Shown here piece by piece: positions 8,788-17,449 of a DNA stretch of 64,000 nucleotides. Under the pieces are notes generated by a model. The model was not told the DNA's origin. It did not search any database and worked only from the letters and a program-made list of their open reading frames with translations. The stretch is taken from NCBI GenBank assembly GCA_964649815.1, contig CAZYQC010000008.1, positions 1 to 64,000 on the forward strand, read 5' to 3'. Source of the stretch: G013214665 sp964649815 (GTDB lineage: Bacteria; Pseudomonadota; Alphaproteobacteria; Rhodobacterales; Rhodobacteraceae). The position numbers and the translations under genes were made by a program. Every line of letters begins with the position of its first letter. Position 1 is the stretch's first letter.

Positions 8788-9231
8788 ATGTTGGTTGTGA
8801 CCAGTGAAAGCCCCAGTACCTGTGAAAACGATCCAACCGGGAACATGTCGCTGGGCGCGCCTTGCGATCCGGCAAAGCTTGTCCTCGAGTATCTTGGCAG
8901 GATGGAATCGCGCGATCTGGTCGCGGCGAAATCATACCTGTCAGACGACTTTGAGATGGTTTTCCCAGGCGGAACCACGATGTCGAGCTTAGAGGATTTG
9001 GTGAACTGGGCAGCGCCCCGCTATCGCTTTGTCAAAAAGATGTACGAGAGCACAGAAGTCCTGCCTGACGCGTCAGACGCGGTGGTGTACACGCGCGGGA
9101 CCTTGTCTGGGGCATGGCCGGATGGCGCTTTGTTTTCGGGCATTCGCTTTATCGACCGTTTTGAGGTGCGGAACGGGAAAATTGCGCGCCAGGATGTGTG
9201 GAACGATATCGCGGAGACGCGGGCGTCATGA
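8788..9231 (+). CDS. NTF2-like / SnoaL-type protein
   Basis: 147 aa. It has the small cone-shaped NTF2-like fold pattern: helix (KLVLEYLGRMESRDLVAAKSYL), then FEMVFPGG, a conserved-looking YRFVKKMYESTEV, and a final RFEVRNGKIARQDVWND strand pair. Such proteins are polyketide-cyclase-like isomerases, hydratases or small-molecule binders, so the reaction is not predictable. It is the first gene of the rightward operon and overlaps hyuB (ATGA). The start at 8788 has GAGAGGA upstream; a Met about 20 codons later is an alternative, because the first 25 residues look non-conserved. Confidence 0.75.
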   Translation: MLVVTSESPSTCENDPTGNMSLGAPCDPAKLVLEYLGRMESRDLVAAKSYLSDDFEMVFPGGTTMSSLEDLVNWAAPRYRFVKKMYESTEVLPDASDAVVYTRGTLSGAWPDGALFSGIRFIDRFEVRNGKIARQDVWNDIAETRAS

Positions 9232-10913
9232 TTGACCCAATCACTTTGGCCGTCCTTTCCGGACGGATGGAACAGATTGCCGACGAAATGGACGCGACAT
9301 TGTTCCGCGCGGCGTTCAATCCAATCATCGCCGAGGCGCATGATGCAAGTCACGGGCTGTATCACGCCACGACCGGCGATACGCTTGTTCAGGGCAAGTC
9401 GGGTTTGCCCATTTTTGTGGGCGTGATGTCTTTTGCGGTCAAAGCCGTCATCGACAAAGCGGCCGAGGCTGGCGATCTGGCTGATGGCGACATCTACATT
9501 TTCAACGATGCGCATATGGGTGGCACGCATCTCTCTGACATGCGTTTGGTCCGTCCCTATTTTCGGAACGGGGAGCTTTTTTGCTATCTGGCCAGCGTTG
9601 GTCACTGGCATGATGTCGGTGGCGCGGTTCCAGGGAACTACAATCCCTCTGCAACCGAGGCCTTTCAAGAGGCCTTCGTGCTGCCGCCGGTCAAGTTGGC
9701 GAAAGGCGGCGAAATCAACCAAGACATCATCGATATTCTCTTGCGCAACACCCGCTTGCCGCAAAGTGCGATGGGCGATCTGAACGGTCAGCTTAGCGCG
9801 CTTGATCTTGGGGCAAAGCGGCTGGACGAATTGTTGGATGAATACGGCGCTGAGACGGTCAAGCACGCTTTGGATGCGCTGCAGGACCGCGCCGAAAAAC
9901 TGATGCAGGCAGAGCTGACCGAGCTGCCAAATGGCCGGTGGGAAGCCGTTGATTACCTGGACAATGACGGCATTACCGACGCCGCGTTGCCGATCAAAGT
10001 CGCGGTCGAAATTCAGGACGATCGCATGACGTTGGATTTCGAAGGCACTGCTGCGGCCACCGCTGGTCCGGTCAATATCGCGCTGCCCACGGCGGTTGCG
10101 ACGGCCTATGTGGCGATAAAACACATCTTTCTGGATCTTCCGGCAAACAGCGGTGTCATGCGCCCGATTGACGTCAAAGTGCCTGAAGGATCACTGTTAT
10201 CGGCAGAGTTCCCAGCCCCTGTCGGTGGGTATACGGAAACCATCCTGAGGATGATTGACGTCATCTTTTCGGCATTTGCAAAAGCGGCGCCGGAACGGGT
10301 GGTCGCCAATGCCTACGGCACCATCAACGCCCTCTCGATTGCTGGCAAGCGCTCAAATGGGGCGCGTTGGGTGATGTTCAGCTTTTACGGCGGCGGTCAT
10401 GGGGGCAGCGTGGAAACCGACGGGCTCAATCACGGCAACGCGCCCATCAGCACGGCTACCATCCCCCCGATGGAGATACTTGAGGCCGCCTATCCGGTTA
10501 TGTTCCGAAAATGGGCGTTGCGCCCCGACAGTGCGGGCCCTGGGCGGCACCGCGGCGGATTGGGCGCAACGTATGAGATTGAAGTGCTCGAAGAAAGCGC
10601 CGAGGCGTTTCTGTTTGGAGAGCGCGGTCGCTTTGCACCCCAAGGTGTTGCAGGAGGTGGCGAAGCCGCAACCAACGCATTCGCGTTCGAACAAGACGAT
10701 GGATGGAGCGCACCGCCTTTGACCTCCAAAATGCTGGGCATCAAGCTGAAACGCGGTCAGGCGGTGCGTCTGGATACCCCTGGCGGGGGTGGCTACGGGC
10801 CTGCCGCTGAACGATCAGCCGAGGCTGTCGCGCAGGATGTTGCCCTGGGCTATCTGACACCGGACGCCGCGACCGCCGCTTACGGGCCTGCCTGGCGGGA
10901 GGTGTCACAATGA
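9228..10913 (+). CDS. hyuB: Hydantoinase B / oxoprolinase family subunit
   Basis: 561 aa, typical of HyuB. It starts MIDPITLAVLSGRMEQIADEMD and contains YIFNDAHMGGTHLSDM and GHWHDVGGAVPGN, the metal and ATP-cleft residues of the family, plus a Gly-rich C-terminal TPGGGGYG. With HyuA it forms an ATP-dependent cyclic-amide hydrolase (N-methylhydantoinase, 5-oxoprolinase) or, in related complexes, a carboxylase. A longer frame exists upstream, but the ATG at 9228 gives the family N-terminus. It overlaps both neighbours by four bases, which argues for a single tightly coupled operon. Confidence 0.9.
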   Translation: MIDPITLAVLSGRMEQIADEMDATLFRAAFNPIIAEAHDASHGLYHATTGDTLVQGKSGLPIFVGVMSFAVKAVIDKAAEAGDLADGDIYIFNDAHMGGTHLSDMRLVRPYFRNGELFCYLASVGHWHDVGGAVPGNYNPSATEAFQEAFVLPPVKLAKGGEINQDIIDILLRNTRLPQSAMGDLNGQLSALDLGAKRLDELLDEYGAETVKHALDALQDRAEKLMQAELTELPNGRWEAVDYLDNDGITDAALPIKVAVEIQDDRMTLDFEGTAAATAGPVNIALPTAVATAYVAIKHIFLDLPANSGVMRPIDVKVPEGSLLSAEFPAPVGGYTETILRMIDVIFSAFAKAAPERVVANAYGTINALSIAGKRSNGARWVMFSFYGGGHGGSVETDGLNHGNAPISTATIPPMEILEAAYPVMFRKWALRPDSAGPGRHRGGLGATYEIEVLEESAEAFLFGERGRFAPQGVAGGGEAATNAFAFEQDDGWSAPPLTSKMLGIKLKRGQAVRLDTPGGGGYGPAAERSAEAVAQDVALGYLTPDAATAAYGPAWREVSQ

Positions 10914-12967
10914 CCAAAATGATTGGCGTTGATGTCGGAGGAACATTCACGGACGTCTTTGTTCTGGACGAAGACCGCGGGTCAGCAGAGGTTGCCAAAG
11001 TTCCGACAACCCGGCCCGATCAGTCCGGCGGTTTTATTGATGGCATCAAACAGCGCACCACCGACCTTGGCGAGGTGGGCGTCATCGTACACGGAACAAC
11101 GGCGGGCACGAACGCGCTGTTGGAACGCAAGGGTGCCAAAACCGGTGTCATTACAACCGAAGGTCTGGGCGATATCCTTGAAATGCGCCGCAGAGATCGA
11201 CCGCGCACCTGGGGGCTGCGCGGCGACTTCGAACCGGTCGTGCCGCGTAACCTGCGCCTGGAAGTGCCAGAACGTACGCTGGCGGATGGCACAATCCGCA
11301 AAGCCGTCGACATCGAAGCGGTGCTGCAAGCTGCGCAGATGCTGCGGGACCAAGGCTGCGATGCGGTGGCGATCCTGTTTGCGAATGCCTACGCCAATTC
11401 GACCAACGAAGACCAAGCCGTTGCCGCCGTCAGAGAGGTCTGGCCCAATGCGCATGTCAGCGCGAGCGCAGAGATCTTGCCCGAGATCCGAGAGTTTGAG
11501 CGGTTCAGCACAGCCGCGCTCAATGCCTATTTGCAGCCCGAAGTGTCCGGGTACATTGATCGGCTCGACGCCGCGCTAAAGGGCGATGGCTTCGACGGTG
11601 AGTTCATGATTGTTCAGTCGAACGGCGGGGTCATGGACACCGATACAGCCTGTCGCCGCCCGATCAGAACCGCTCTCTCTGGGCCGGCGGCAGGGGTCAT
11701 TGCGGCCGGGCACATTGCCAAGACGGCGGGCTATGACAACATCATCACCGGCGACATGGGCGGCACCTCGTTCGACGTTGCCTTGGTTGCAGGCGGGCAA
11801 AGCATGCTATCCCCGCAAACGGCGATCGACTTTGGAATGGTCGTGCGTGCGCCCATGATCGAGATCACAACGATTGGCGCAGGCGGCGGGTCGATCGCCT
11901 GGGTCGACAAGGGTGGTTTGTTGAACATCGGGCCAGAAAGCGCGGGCAGTATGCCTGGGCCAGTGGCCTACGGTCAGGGCAACACCCGGCCAACCGTAAC
12001 GGATGCGAATGTCGTCTTAGGCCGCATCGATCCAGACAATCCGATTGGGGGCAAGCTTGATCGTTTGGACGTGGACGCCGCGCAAAAGGCGATTGAGGAA
12101 CACGTCGGCAAACCATTAGGGCTTGATCACATTGCCGCGGCAGAGGCCATTTTGCGGGTCGCCAACAGCCGGATGGCTGGCGCCATTCGGCTTGTCAGTA
12201 TTGAACGCGGCTTTGATCCGAAAAGCTTTGCTTTCATGCCATTCGGAGGCGGCGGCGCACTGCATACAGGCGCGATGATCAAAGAGGTTGGCATCGGGCG
12301 CGCGATCGTGCCCCGCTATCCCGGCGTGACCAGCGCTATGGGCTGTGTCATCGCAGACATGCGCCAGGATTTTGTGCAAACGATCAACACGTTGACCGCG
12401 ACGCTCGACCTAAGCGCGCTTCAAGCGACGATGCAAGATCATGTGTATGCGGGCATGGCATCATTGGCCAAGGCCCAGTCCCGGTTCGAGACCAAGGACG
12501 TCACGTTCGAGCTTGATATGGCATACGTGGGCCAGACCCATACTGTGTCTGTCCCGCTGACCATCGTTCTGGACGGGCAAACTGTGCCCCAATCCACCCT
12601 TGAAGACATCGAAACAGCCTTTGATCAAGCGTATCAAGCGGCCTATGGGCGTCTGCTGCGGGACGGGACGCGGCGCATTATGAATTTGCGCACGGCTGTC
12701 ATCGGGCGCCGCCCCAAATTCGACCTAAGCAGTCTGGCTCCAAAGGGCGGCGATATCGAAACGGCACGGCGCGGAACCCGCTCCGTCCATTTTGAAGACG
12801 CCTGGTTTGATACTGCAATTTACGATCGCTTGGCCTTGCCGGTGGGTGCTGAAATCGCTGGGCCTGCGATCCTTGTTCAACCGGACACCACCGTGATCGT
12901 AGACCCGGACCTCGACGCAATCGTCGATGCCTATGGCAACACAATCATCACCAGAAGGGGGGACTGA
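10910..12967 (+). CDS. hyuA: Hydantoinase A / oxoprolinase family subunit
   Basis: 685 aa. Actin-like ATPase fold with the N-terminal phosphate loop IGVDVGGTFTDVFVLDE and a second one in GDMGGTSFDVALVAGG. VHGTTAGTNALLERKGAKTG and the RRDRPRTWGLRG region are characteristic of the N-methylhydantoinase A branch. Together with HyuB it would open a lactam or imide ring at the expense of ATP. The stop is followed two bases later by the start of the isochorismatase-type gene. Which cyclic amide is used cannot be seen. Confidence 0.92.
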   Translation: MTKMIGVDVGGTFTDVFVLDEDRGSAEVAKVPTTRPDQSGGFIDGIKQRTTDLGEVGVIVHGTTAGTNALLERKGAKTGVITTEGLGDILEMRRRDRPRTWGLRGDFEPVVPRNLRLEVPERTLADGTIRKAVDIEAVLQAAQMLRDQGCDAVAILFANAYANSTNEDQAVAAVREVWPNAHVSASAEILPEIREFERFSTAALNAYLQPEVSGYIDRLDAALKGDGFDGEFMIVQSNGGVMDTDTACRRPIRTALSGPAAGVIAAGHIAKTAGYDNIITGDMGGTSFDVALVAGGQSMLSPQTAIDFGMVVRAPMIEITTIGAGGGSIAWVDKGGLLNIGPESAGSMPGPVAYGQGNTRPTVTDANVVLGRIDPDNPIGGKLDRLDVDAAQKAIEEHVGKPLGLDHIAAAEAILRVANSRMAGAIRLVSIERGFDPKSFAFMPFGGGGALHTGAMIKEVGIGRAIVPRYPGVTSAMGCVIADMRQDFVQTINTLTATLDLSALQATMQDHVYAGMASLAKAQSRFETKDVTFELDMAYVGQTHTVSVPLTIVLDGQTVPQSTLEDIETAFDQAYQAAYGRLLRDGTRRIMNLRTAVIGRRPKFDLSSLAPKGGDIETARRGTRSVHFEDAWFDTAIYDRLALPVGAEIAGPAILVQPDTTVIVDPDLDAIVDAYGNTIITRRGD

Positions 12968-12968
12968 C

Positions 12969-13571
12969 ATGCAGGCGTTTGACCCAAGCCGCGCGGCGAT
13001 CCTGACCATCGATTTGCAAAATGACTTCCTTCACCCCGAGGGTGCCTATGGGCGCGCTGGTCAAACTGCGGCTTCGATTGGCGCGTTGCCTGAGCGGATC
13101 AAACCGGTTGTGGATGCTGTTCGAAAGGCGGGCGGTACTTACATCAGCGCGCAGTTCACGCTTGTCCCCGGACCACAGAATGAACCGTTGATTGCACCGC
13201 ACCTCAAAGTGCTGCGCCCGTTTCTGGGCAAAGGCGACTTTGCGCCTGGCGCGTGGGGTCATAGCCTTGTGGATGAGTTGGCACCCGCCGATTACACCAT
13301 CGAAAAGGTTGCCTATTCCGCCCTCTATCAAACGCGGCTGGAATATATTTTGCGGGCGCTGAACATAGACACGCTTATCATCGGCGGGATTGTCACCAAC
13401 GGCGGCGTTGCCAGCACGGTGCGCGATGCTCATTTGCGCAATCTACACACCATCTTGCTGTCGGACGGATGCGCTGCCTTTAAGGACGAGGTTCACGAAG
13501 CAACGCTTGTCTCGCTCGGCTCATTAGGGCCGATAATGACCTGCGCCGACCTGTTGGAGCAGTTGTCATGA
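12969..13571 (+). CDS. Isochorismatase-like cysteine hydrolase
   Basis: 200 aa. The catalytic triad of this family is recognisable: Asp in TIDLQNDFLHPEG, Lys in IEKVAYSALYQT, and the position of the nucleophile in LIIGGIVTNGGVASTVRDA. In most amidases the last motif reads G-x-x-T-x-x-C-V. Here it reads GIVTNGGVAST, so the usual Cys is replaced by Gly, which is odd. Family members include maleamate amidohydrolase (NicF) and N-carbamoylsarcosine amidase. Linear amide hydrolysis after HyuAB ring opening would fit the context, but the missing Cys makes the activity uncertain. GGGGG lies six bases before the ATG. It overlaps the next gene by four bases. Confidence 0.82.
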   Translation: MQAFDPSRAAILTIDLQNDFLHPEGAYGRAGQTAASIGALPERIKPVVDAVRKAGGTYISAQFTLVPGPQNEPLIAPHLKVLRPFLGKGDFAPGAWGHSLVDELAPADYTIEKVAYSALYQTRLEYILRALNIDTLIIGGIVTNGGVASTVRDAHLRNLHTILLSDGCAAFKDEVHEATLVSLGSLGPIMTCADLLEQLS

Positions 13572-14437
13572 GCCTCAAATCCCGTCTTGCAGCCTCTGAA
13601 ATTCTGATCGCCCCGGGCGTTTTCGACGGGCTGACCGCCGCCCTGGCCGAGGAAGCAGGATTCGAAGCGCTTTACCTCTCTGGTGCGGCTGTGGCCTACA
13701 CGCGGCTTGGCAGACCCGACATAGGATTGACCTCGGTCACAGAGATGGCGGAAACGATGGGGCTGGTCCGCGACCGGACTGACCTGCCTGTTATCATCGA
13801 CGCCGATACCGGCTTTGGCAACGCATTGAACGCCCAGAGGACAATGCGTCTTTATGAACGCGCGGGCGCGAACGCGCTGCAGGTCGAAGACCAGACCTTT
13901 CCAAAGCGCTGTGGTCATCTGAAAGACAAATCGCTGATCTCTGCCGGCGAAATGGCCGGAAAGATTGCGGCAATGGCTGACGCACGTTTGTCAGAGGAAA
14001 CGCTGATCGTCGCGCGCACGGATGCAGTCGCCGTCGAAGGGCTGGCCGCCGCCATCGACCGTGCAGAAGCGTATGTCAGCGCCGGTGCAGATGTTCTCTT
14101 TATCGAGGCGCCGCGATCTGGCGAAGAGCTAAAGGCCATCGTCTCTCATTTTCAGGGTCGCATTCCTCTCTTGGCCAATATGGTCGAAGGAGGTGCGACG
14201 CCGATCAAAAGCGCTGCAGATCTCGAAGCTTTGGGCTTTTCGATTGTCATTTTCCCAGGTGGCATCGTGCGCGCGCTGGCGAAAACAGCCGAAGCCTATT
14301 ACGCCAGTTTGCGCACCCACGGGTCCAACCGGCCTTTTGCGGATCGGATGCATGATTTCGACGGGCTGAACGCCAAAATCGGCACTGATGAGATGTTGGC
14401 GATGGGCAAACGTTACGAAGATGACGGCGCGGCCTGA
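13568..14437 (+). CDS. Isocitrate lyase/PEP mutase family lyase
   Basis: 289 aa TIM-barrel enzyme of the ICL/PEPM superfamily. Visible are IAPGVFDGLTAALAEEAGF, the Mg-binding DADTGFGNALN, the EDQTFPKRCGH catalytic loop with its Cys, and ARTDA. The KRCGH form is that of carbon-carbon lyases (2-methylisocitrate lyase, 2,3-dimethylmalate lyase, oxaloacetate-type enzymes) rather than phosphonomutases. In this operon it would split the hydroxy-diacid made by the LeuCD-type hydratase into pyruvate plus a short acid. It overlaps the flavoprotein gene by 17 bp. Confidence 0.88.
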   Translation: MSLKSRLAASEILIAPGVFDGLTAALAEEAGFEALYLSGAAVAYTRLGRPDIGLTSVTEMAETMGLVRDRTDLPVIIDADTGFGNALNAQRTMRLYERAGANALQVEDQTFPKRCGHLKDKSLISAGEMAGKIAAMADARLSEETLIVARTDAVAVEGLAAAIDRAEAYVSAGADVLFIEAPRSGEELKAIVSHFQGRIPLLANMVEGGATPIKSAADLEALGFSIVIFPGGIVRALAKTAEAYYASLRTHGSNRPFADRMHDFDGLNAKIGTDEMLAMGKRYEDDGAA

Positions 14438-15809
14438 TCTGAGCGTTCAAGCGGCGCCGGATCAGTTTGATCTGGACGTTTCGGTGGTGATCATCGGCGC
14501 AGGCGCGTGCGGCATGATCGCAGCGTTGGCGGCTAAGGACGCGGGCGCTGAGGTTTTGGTGATCGAAGCCGATGCCGCACCCGCAGGGTCTACGGCTTTG
14601 TCAGCTGGGCTTGTTCCGGCAGCGGGCACCAAGCTTCAGGCTGCGGCAGGGATCAGCGATACACCCGCCCAATTTGCACAGGATATTCAGGCCAAAGCCA
14701 AGGACGAAAACCCGCAGGCTCTGGTAGATCTTTTGGCACATAATGCAGGCCGCACAATCGATTGGCTGGTTGAGCGATATGCCCTGCCCTTTACCCTCGT
14801 GACCGATTTTGACTACCCAGGGCATTCTGCCCGGCGGATGCATGGGCTGCCGACCCGAGCCGGTCGCGAGCTTGTAGATCGGCTGCGAGCCACGTGTGAA
14901 GCCGAAGCCATCGACATCATTTGTAATCGTCGCGCAGATATTCTGTTCACTGAGGGCAACCGGATAGCGGGCGTTGCGGTTGAAGGCCCGCAAGGGACCG
15001 AGACTATTGGGTGCGACAGCCTTATTCTTGCGTGCAATGGCTTTGGCGGGAACTGTGACATGGTGGACGCGCATATGCCGGAGATATCTCAGGCTTTGTA
15101 TTTTGGTCATGTTGGCAACCAGGGTGACGCAGTTGCATGGGGCGATGCCTTGGGCGCGCAGACCTTGCATTTGTCGTCCTACCAAGGCCACGGCAACGTC
15201 GCGCATCCGCATGGCATTTTGATTACCTGGGCGGTCATTACCGAAGGCGGCGTTCAGGTGAATTTGAACGGCATGCGGTTCTGGGACGAAAGCCAAGGCT
15301 ATTCCGAAGCCGCCCGCGCCGTGATGGCACAGCCCAAAGGGCTGGCTTGGGCTATCTTTGATCACCGGATCGCCGGTGTCGCGCGGCAATTCCAGGATTT
15401 CAAAGACGCCGAAGCGCAAGCTGCCATTCGTTACGCTGACAGTTTGACCGAACTGGCGGCAAAGACGGATTTACCGGAAAATGCGCTGAGGGAAACGCTG
15501 CGGTCTCTTCCGGTAAATGGGACCGATGCATTTGGCCGGACCTTTGGTGCGACCCCGCTTGTCCCGCCTTATGCAGCGGTGAAGGTGACCGGTGCCTTGT
15601 TTCACACGCAAGGCGGTCTCAACATCGATACTCGGGCCCGTGTCCTGCGCTGCAACGGAGAACCATTTCCGAACCTATTTGCCGCCGGAGGCGCCGCCGT
15701 GGGCGTTTCGGGCAAGGGGGACAGCGGGTATCTGTCGGGCAACGGCCTTTTGTCGGCGACCGTTCTTGGTCGCATTGCGGGGCGATCAGCCGCCGATTTG
15801 ACGACCTAG
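14421..15809 (+). CDS. FAD-dependent oxidoreductase (fumarate reductase / KstD-like flavoprotein)
   Basis: 462 aa, FAD_binding_2 family. The dinucleotide fold VVIIGAGACGMIAALAAKDAG comes near residue 20 and GSTALSAGLVPAAG follows. A C-terminal FAAGGAAVGVSGKG...SGNGLLSATVLGRIAG closes the FAD site. Relatives are fumarate reductase/succinate dehydrogenase flavoproteins, tricarballylate dehydrogenase and ketosteroid dehydrogenases, which desaturate next to a carboxyl or carbonyl group. The ATG at 14421 overlaps the previous gene by 17 bp and gives the expected short pre-Rossmann extension. It is the last gene of the rightward operon and a likely desaturase in the pathway. Confidence 0.85.
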   Translation: MTARPDLSVQAAPDQFDLDVSVVIIGAGACGMIAALAAKDAGAEVLVIEADAAPAGSTALSAGLVPAAGTKLQAAAGISDTPAQFAQDIQAKAKDENPQALVDLLAHNAGRTIDWLVERYALPFTLVTDFDYPGHSARRMHGLPTRAGRELVDRLRATCEAEAIDIICNRRADILFTEGNRIAGVAVEGPQGTETIGCDSLILACNGFGGNCDMVDAHMPEISQALYFGHVGNQGDAVAWGDALGAQTLHLSSYQGHGNVAHPHGILITWAVITEGGVQVNLNGMRFWDESQGYSEAARAVMAQPKGLAWAIFDHRIAGVARQFQDFKDAEAQAAIRYADSLTELAAKTDLPENALRETLRSLPVNGTDAFGRTFGATPLVPPYAAVKVTGALFHTQGGLNIDTRARVLRCNGEPFPNLFAAGGAAVGVSGKGDSGYLSGNGLLSATVLGRIAGRSAADLTT

Positions 15810-15846
15810 TTCTCTTGATCGTGGGATTTCTGAGCCGTTTCTGCAC

Positions 15847-17346
15847 CTAACCGTATTGCGCGCGCAGGACGTTCTTTTGGACTTTGCCCATCGTGTTGCG
15901 CGGCAATGCGGCCATCACGATGTACTGGCGCGGATGTTTAAAGCGGGCCAATTTTGCCTCAGCTTTTTCGCGCAATTCTTCAATGTCCAACGCAGCGCCG
16001 TCTTCTGCGACGATGGCGGCAATTGTGCTTTCTCCGAAATCGGAATGAGGCACACCAAAGACCGCACTTTCCAGCACGCCCGGAACATCGTTCAAGACGT
16101 CTTCGATCTCTTTGGGGTAAATGTTGTAGCCGCCAGAGATGATCAGATCTTTCGCGCGCCCGACAATCGTGATCCGCCCGTCTGGGTCTTGCGTTGCCAA
16201 ATCACCAGTCAGGAAAAACCCGTTTGATCGAAGCTCTTCGGCCGTTTTTTCCGGCATGTTCCAATACCCTTGGAACACGTTGGCGCCACGGACTTCGATC
16301 ATTCCGATCTCTCCGTGTGGCACTGTTTCTCCGGTTTCCGGGTAGGTGACCTTCACTTCGGTTCCTGGCAGGGGATAACCGACGGTTCCAGGCACACGGG
16401 CGCCGTCGTAGGGGTTCGACGTGATCATGTTGGTTTCGGTCATGCCGTACCTTTCCAGGATAAGATGCCCGGTCTTGGCCTCGAACGCTTGATGCGTTTC
16501 AGCCAAGAGCGGCGCCGATCCCGAGATAAAGAGGCGCATGTTTTGAACGGCGTCTTTGGTCAATCGCCGATCCCCAAGGAGGCGCGTGTAAAAGGTTGGA
16601 ACGCCCATTAGCAATGTTGCATCAGGCATTTCGCCCAGCATCACATCGATGTCGAATGCCCCCATCAGTCGAACGGTTGCGCCCGCCAGCAGCGACGTGT
16701 TCAACGCCACGAAAAGTCCATGCGTGTGAAAAATCGGAAGCGCGTGCAACAGCCTGTCTTGGTCGGATATGCGCCACAGGTCCGTCAGGCTTTGCGCATT
16801 TGACAAAAGGTTCTTGTGCGACATCATCGCGCCCTTTGAACGGCCCGTCGTGCCTGACGTGTAAAGCAAGGCGGCCAAATCTTCGGGGCCCCGAGCGACT
16901 GTTTCAAAGGTGGTTTCCTGATCATCCGCTGTTTGGCTTAGACTGCCGGTGCCGGATGTGTTCAGCGTCAAAACCTTGGCCCCTGTGCGTGTTGCGATCG
17001 GTGCAATCTCTGCCTTTTGTTCGGCATCGCACACGACCAGCGAAGGTGTGGCATCCGTGATAAAGTATTCCAACTCGGCCAACGTATAAGCCGTATTGAG
17101 CGGCAGATAGATCGCGCCCGCCTGAACCGATGCCGCATAAAGCGCGACTGTGTCCGCCGTCTTTGGCGCTTGGACCACGATGCGATCCCCGACCTCCACA
17201 CCAGAGGCGCGCAGCACATGCGCAATCTGCGCCGCACGCTCAACGAATTCTGCGTAAGTGACGGTTGTGCCGTCGTCGCATTGCAAAAAAGGTCTGGGGT
17301 TTCGCGCATGCGGTGCGAACAGTGCGTCGTAAAGAACGTTGGTCAC
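15847..17346 (-). CDS. matB: Malonyl-CoA synthetase-like acyl-CoA ligase
   Basis: 499 aa, close to the usual MatB length. ANL-family adenylate-forming ligase with the phosphate loop LLYTSGTTGRSKGAM, the ERYGMTETNMI motif, the GDLATQDPDGRITIVGRAKDLI hinge and the catalytic Lys in LPRNTMGKVQKNVL. The N-terminus MTNVLYDALFAPHARNP resembles MatB, which activates malonate or methylmalonate to the CoA ester. It faces the flavoprotein gene tail to tail with a 37-bp gap and follows lysR in the same direction. Specificity among short dicarboxylates is inferred. Confidence 0.8.
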   Translation of the reverse strand: MTNVLYDALFAPHARNPRPFLQCDDGTTVTYAEFVERAAQIAHVLRASGVEVGDRIVVQAPKTADTVALYAASVQAGAIYLPLNTAYTLAELEYFITDATPSLVVCDAEQKAEIAPIATRTGAKVLTLNTSGTGSLSQTADDQETTFETVARGPEDLAALLYTSGTTGRSKGAMMSHKNLLSNAQSLTDLWRISDQDRLLHALPIFHTHGLFVALNTSLLAGATVRLMGAFDIDVMLGEMPDATLLMGVPTFYTRLLGDRRLTKDAVQNMRLFISGSAPLLAETHQAFEAKTGHLILERYGMTETNMITSNPYDGARVPGTVGYPLPGTEVKVTYPETGETVPHGEIGMIEVRGANVFQGYWNMPEKTAEELRSNGFFLTGDLATQDPDGRITIVGRAKDLIISGGYNIYPKEIEDVLNDVPGVLESAVFGVPHSDFGESTIAAIVAEDGAALDIEELREKAEAKLARFKHPRQYIVMAALPRNTMGKVQKNVLRAQYG

Positions 17347-17449
17347 GAGGGCAGTATCCTTTGGGTTCCGGCCAAATCTCTATCGTGCTTTTTGGCGGGG
17401 CGGTAGCCGCCTGTTGGCAGCCAATAAACCTATGCTTTCGAGCTTTGTT

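Noticed and set aside
9021..10124. 367-codon open frame on the - strand
   Set aside because: Antisense to the NTF2-like gene and hyuB; no motif, low-complexity shadow translation.
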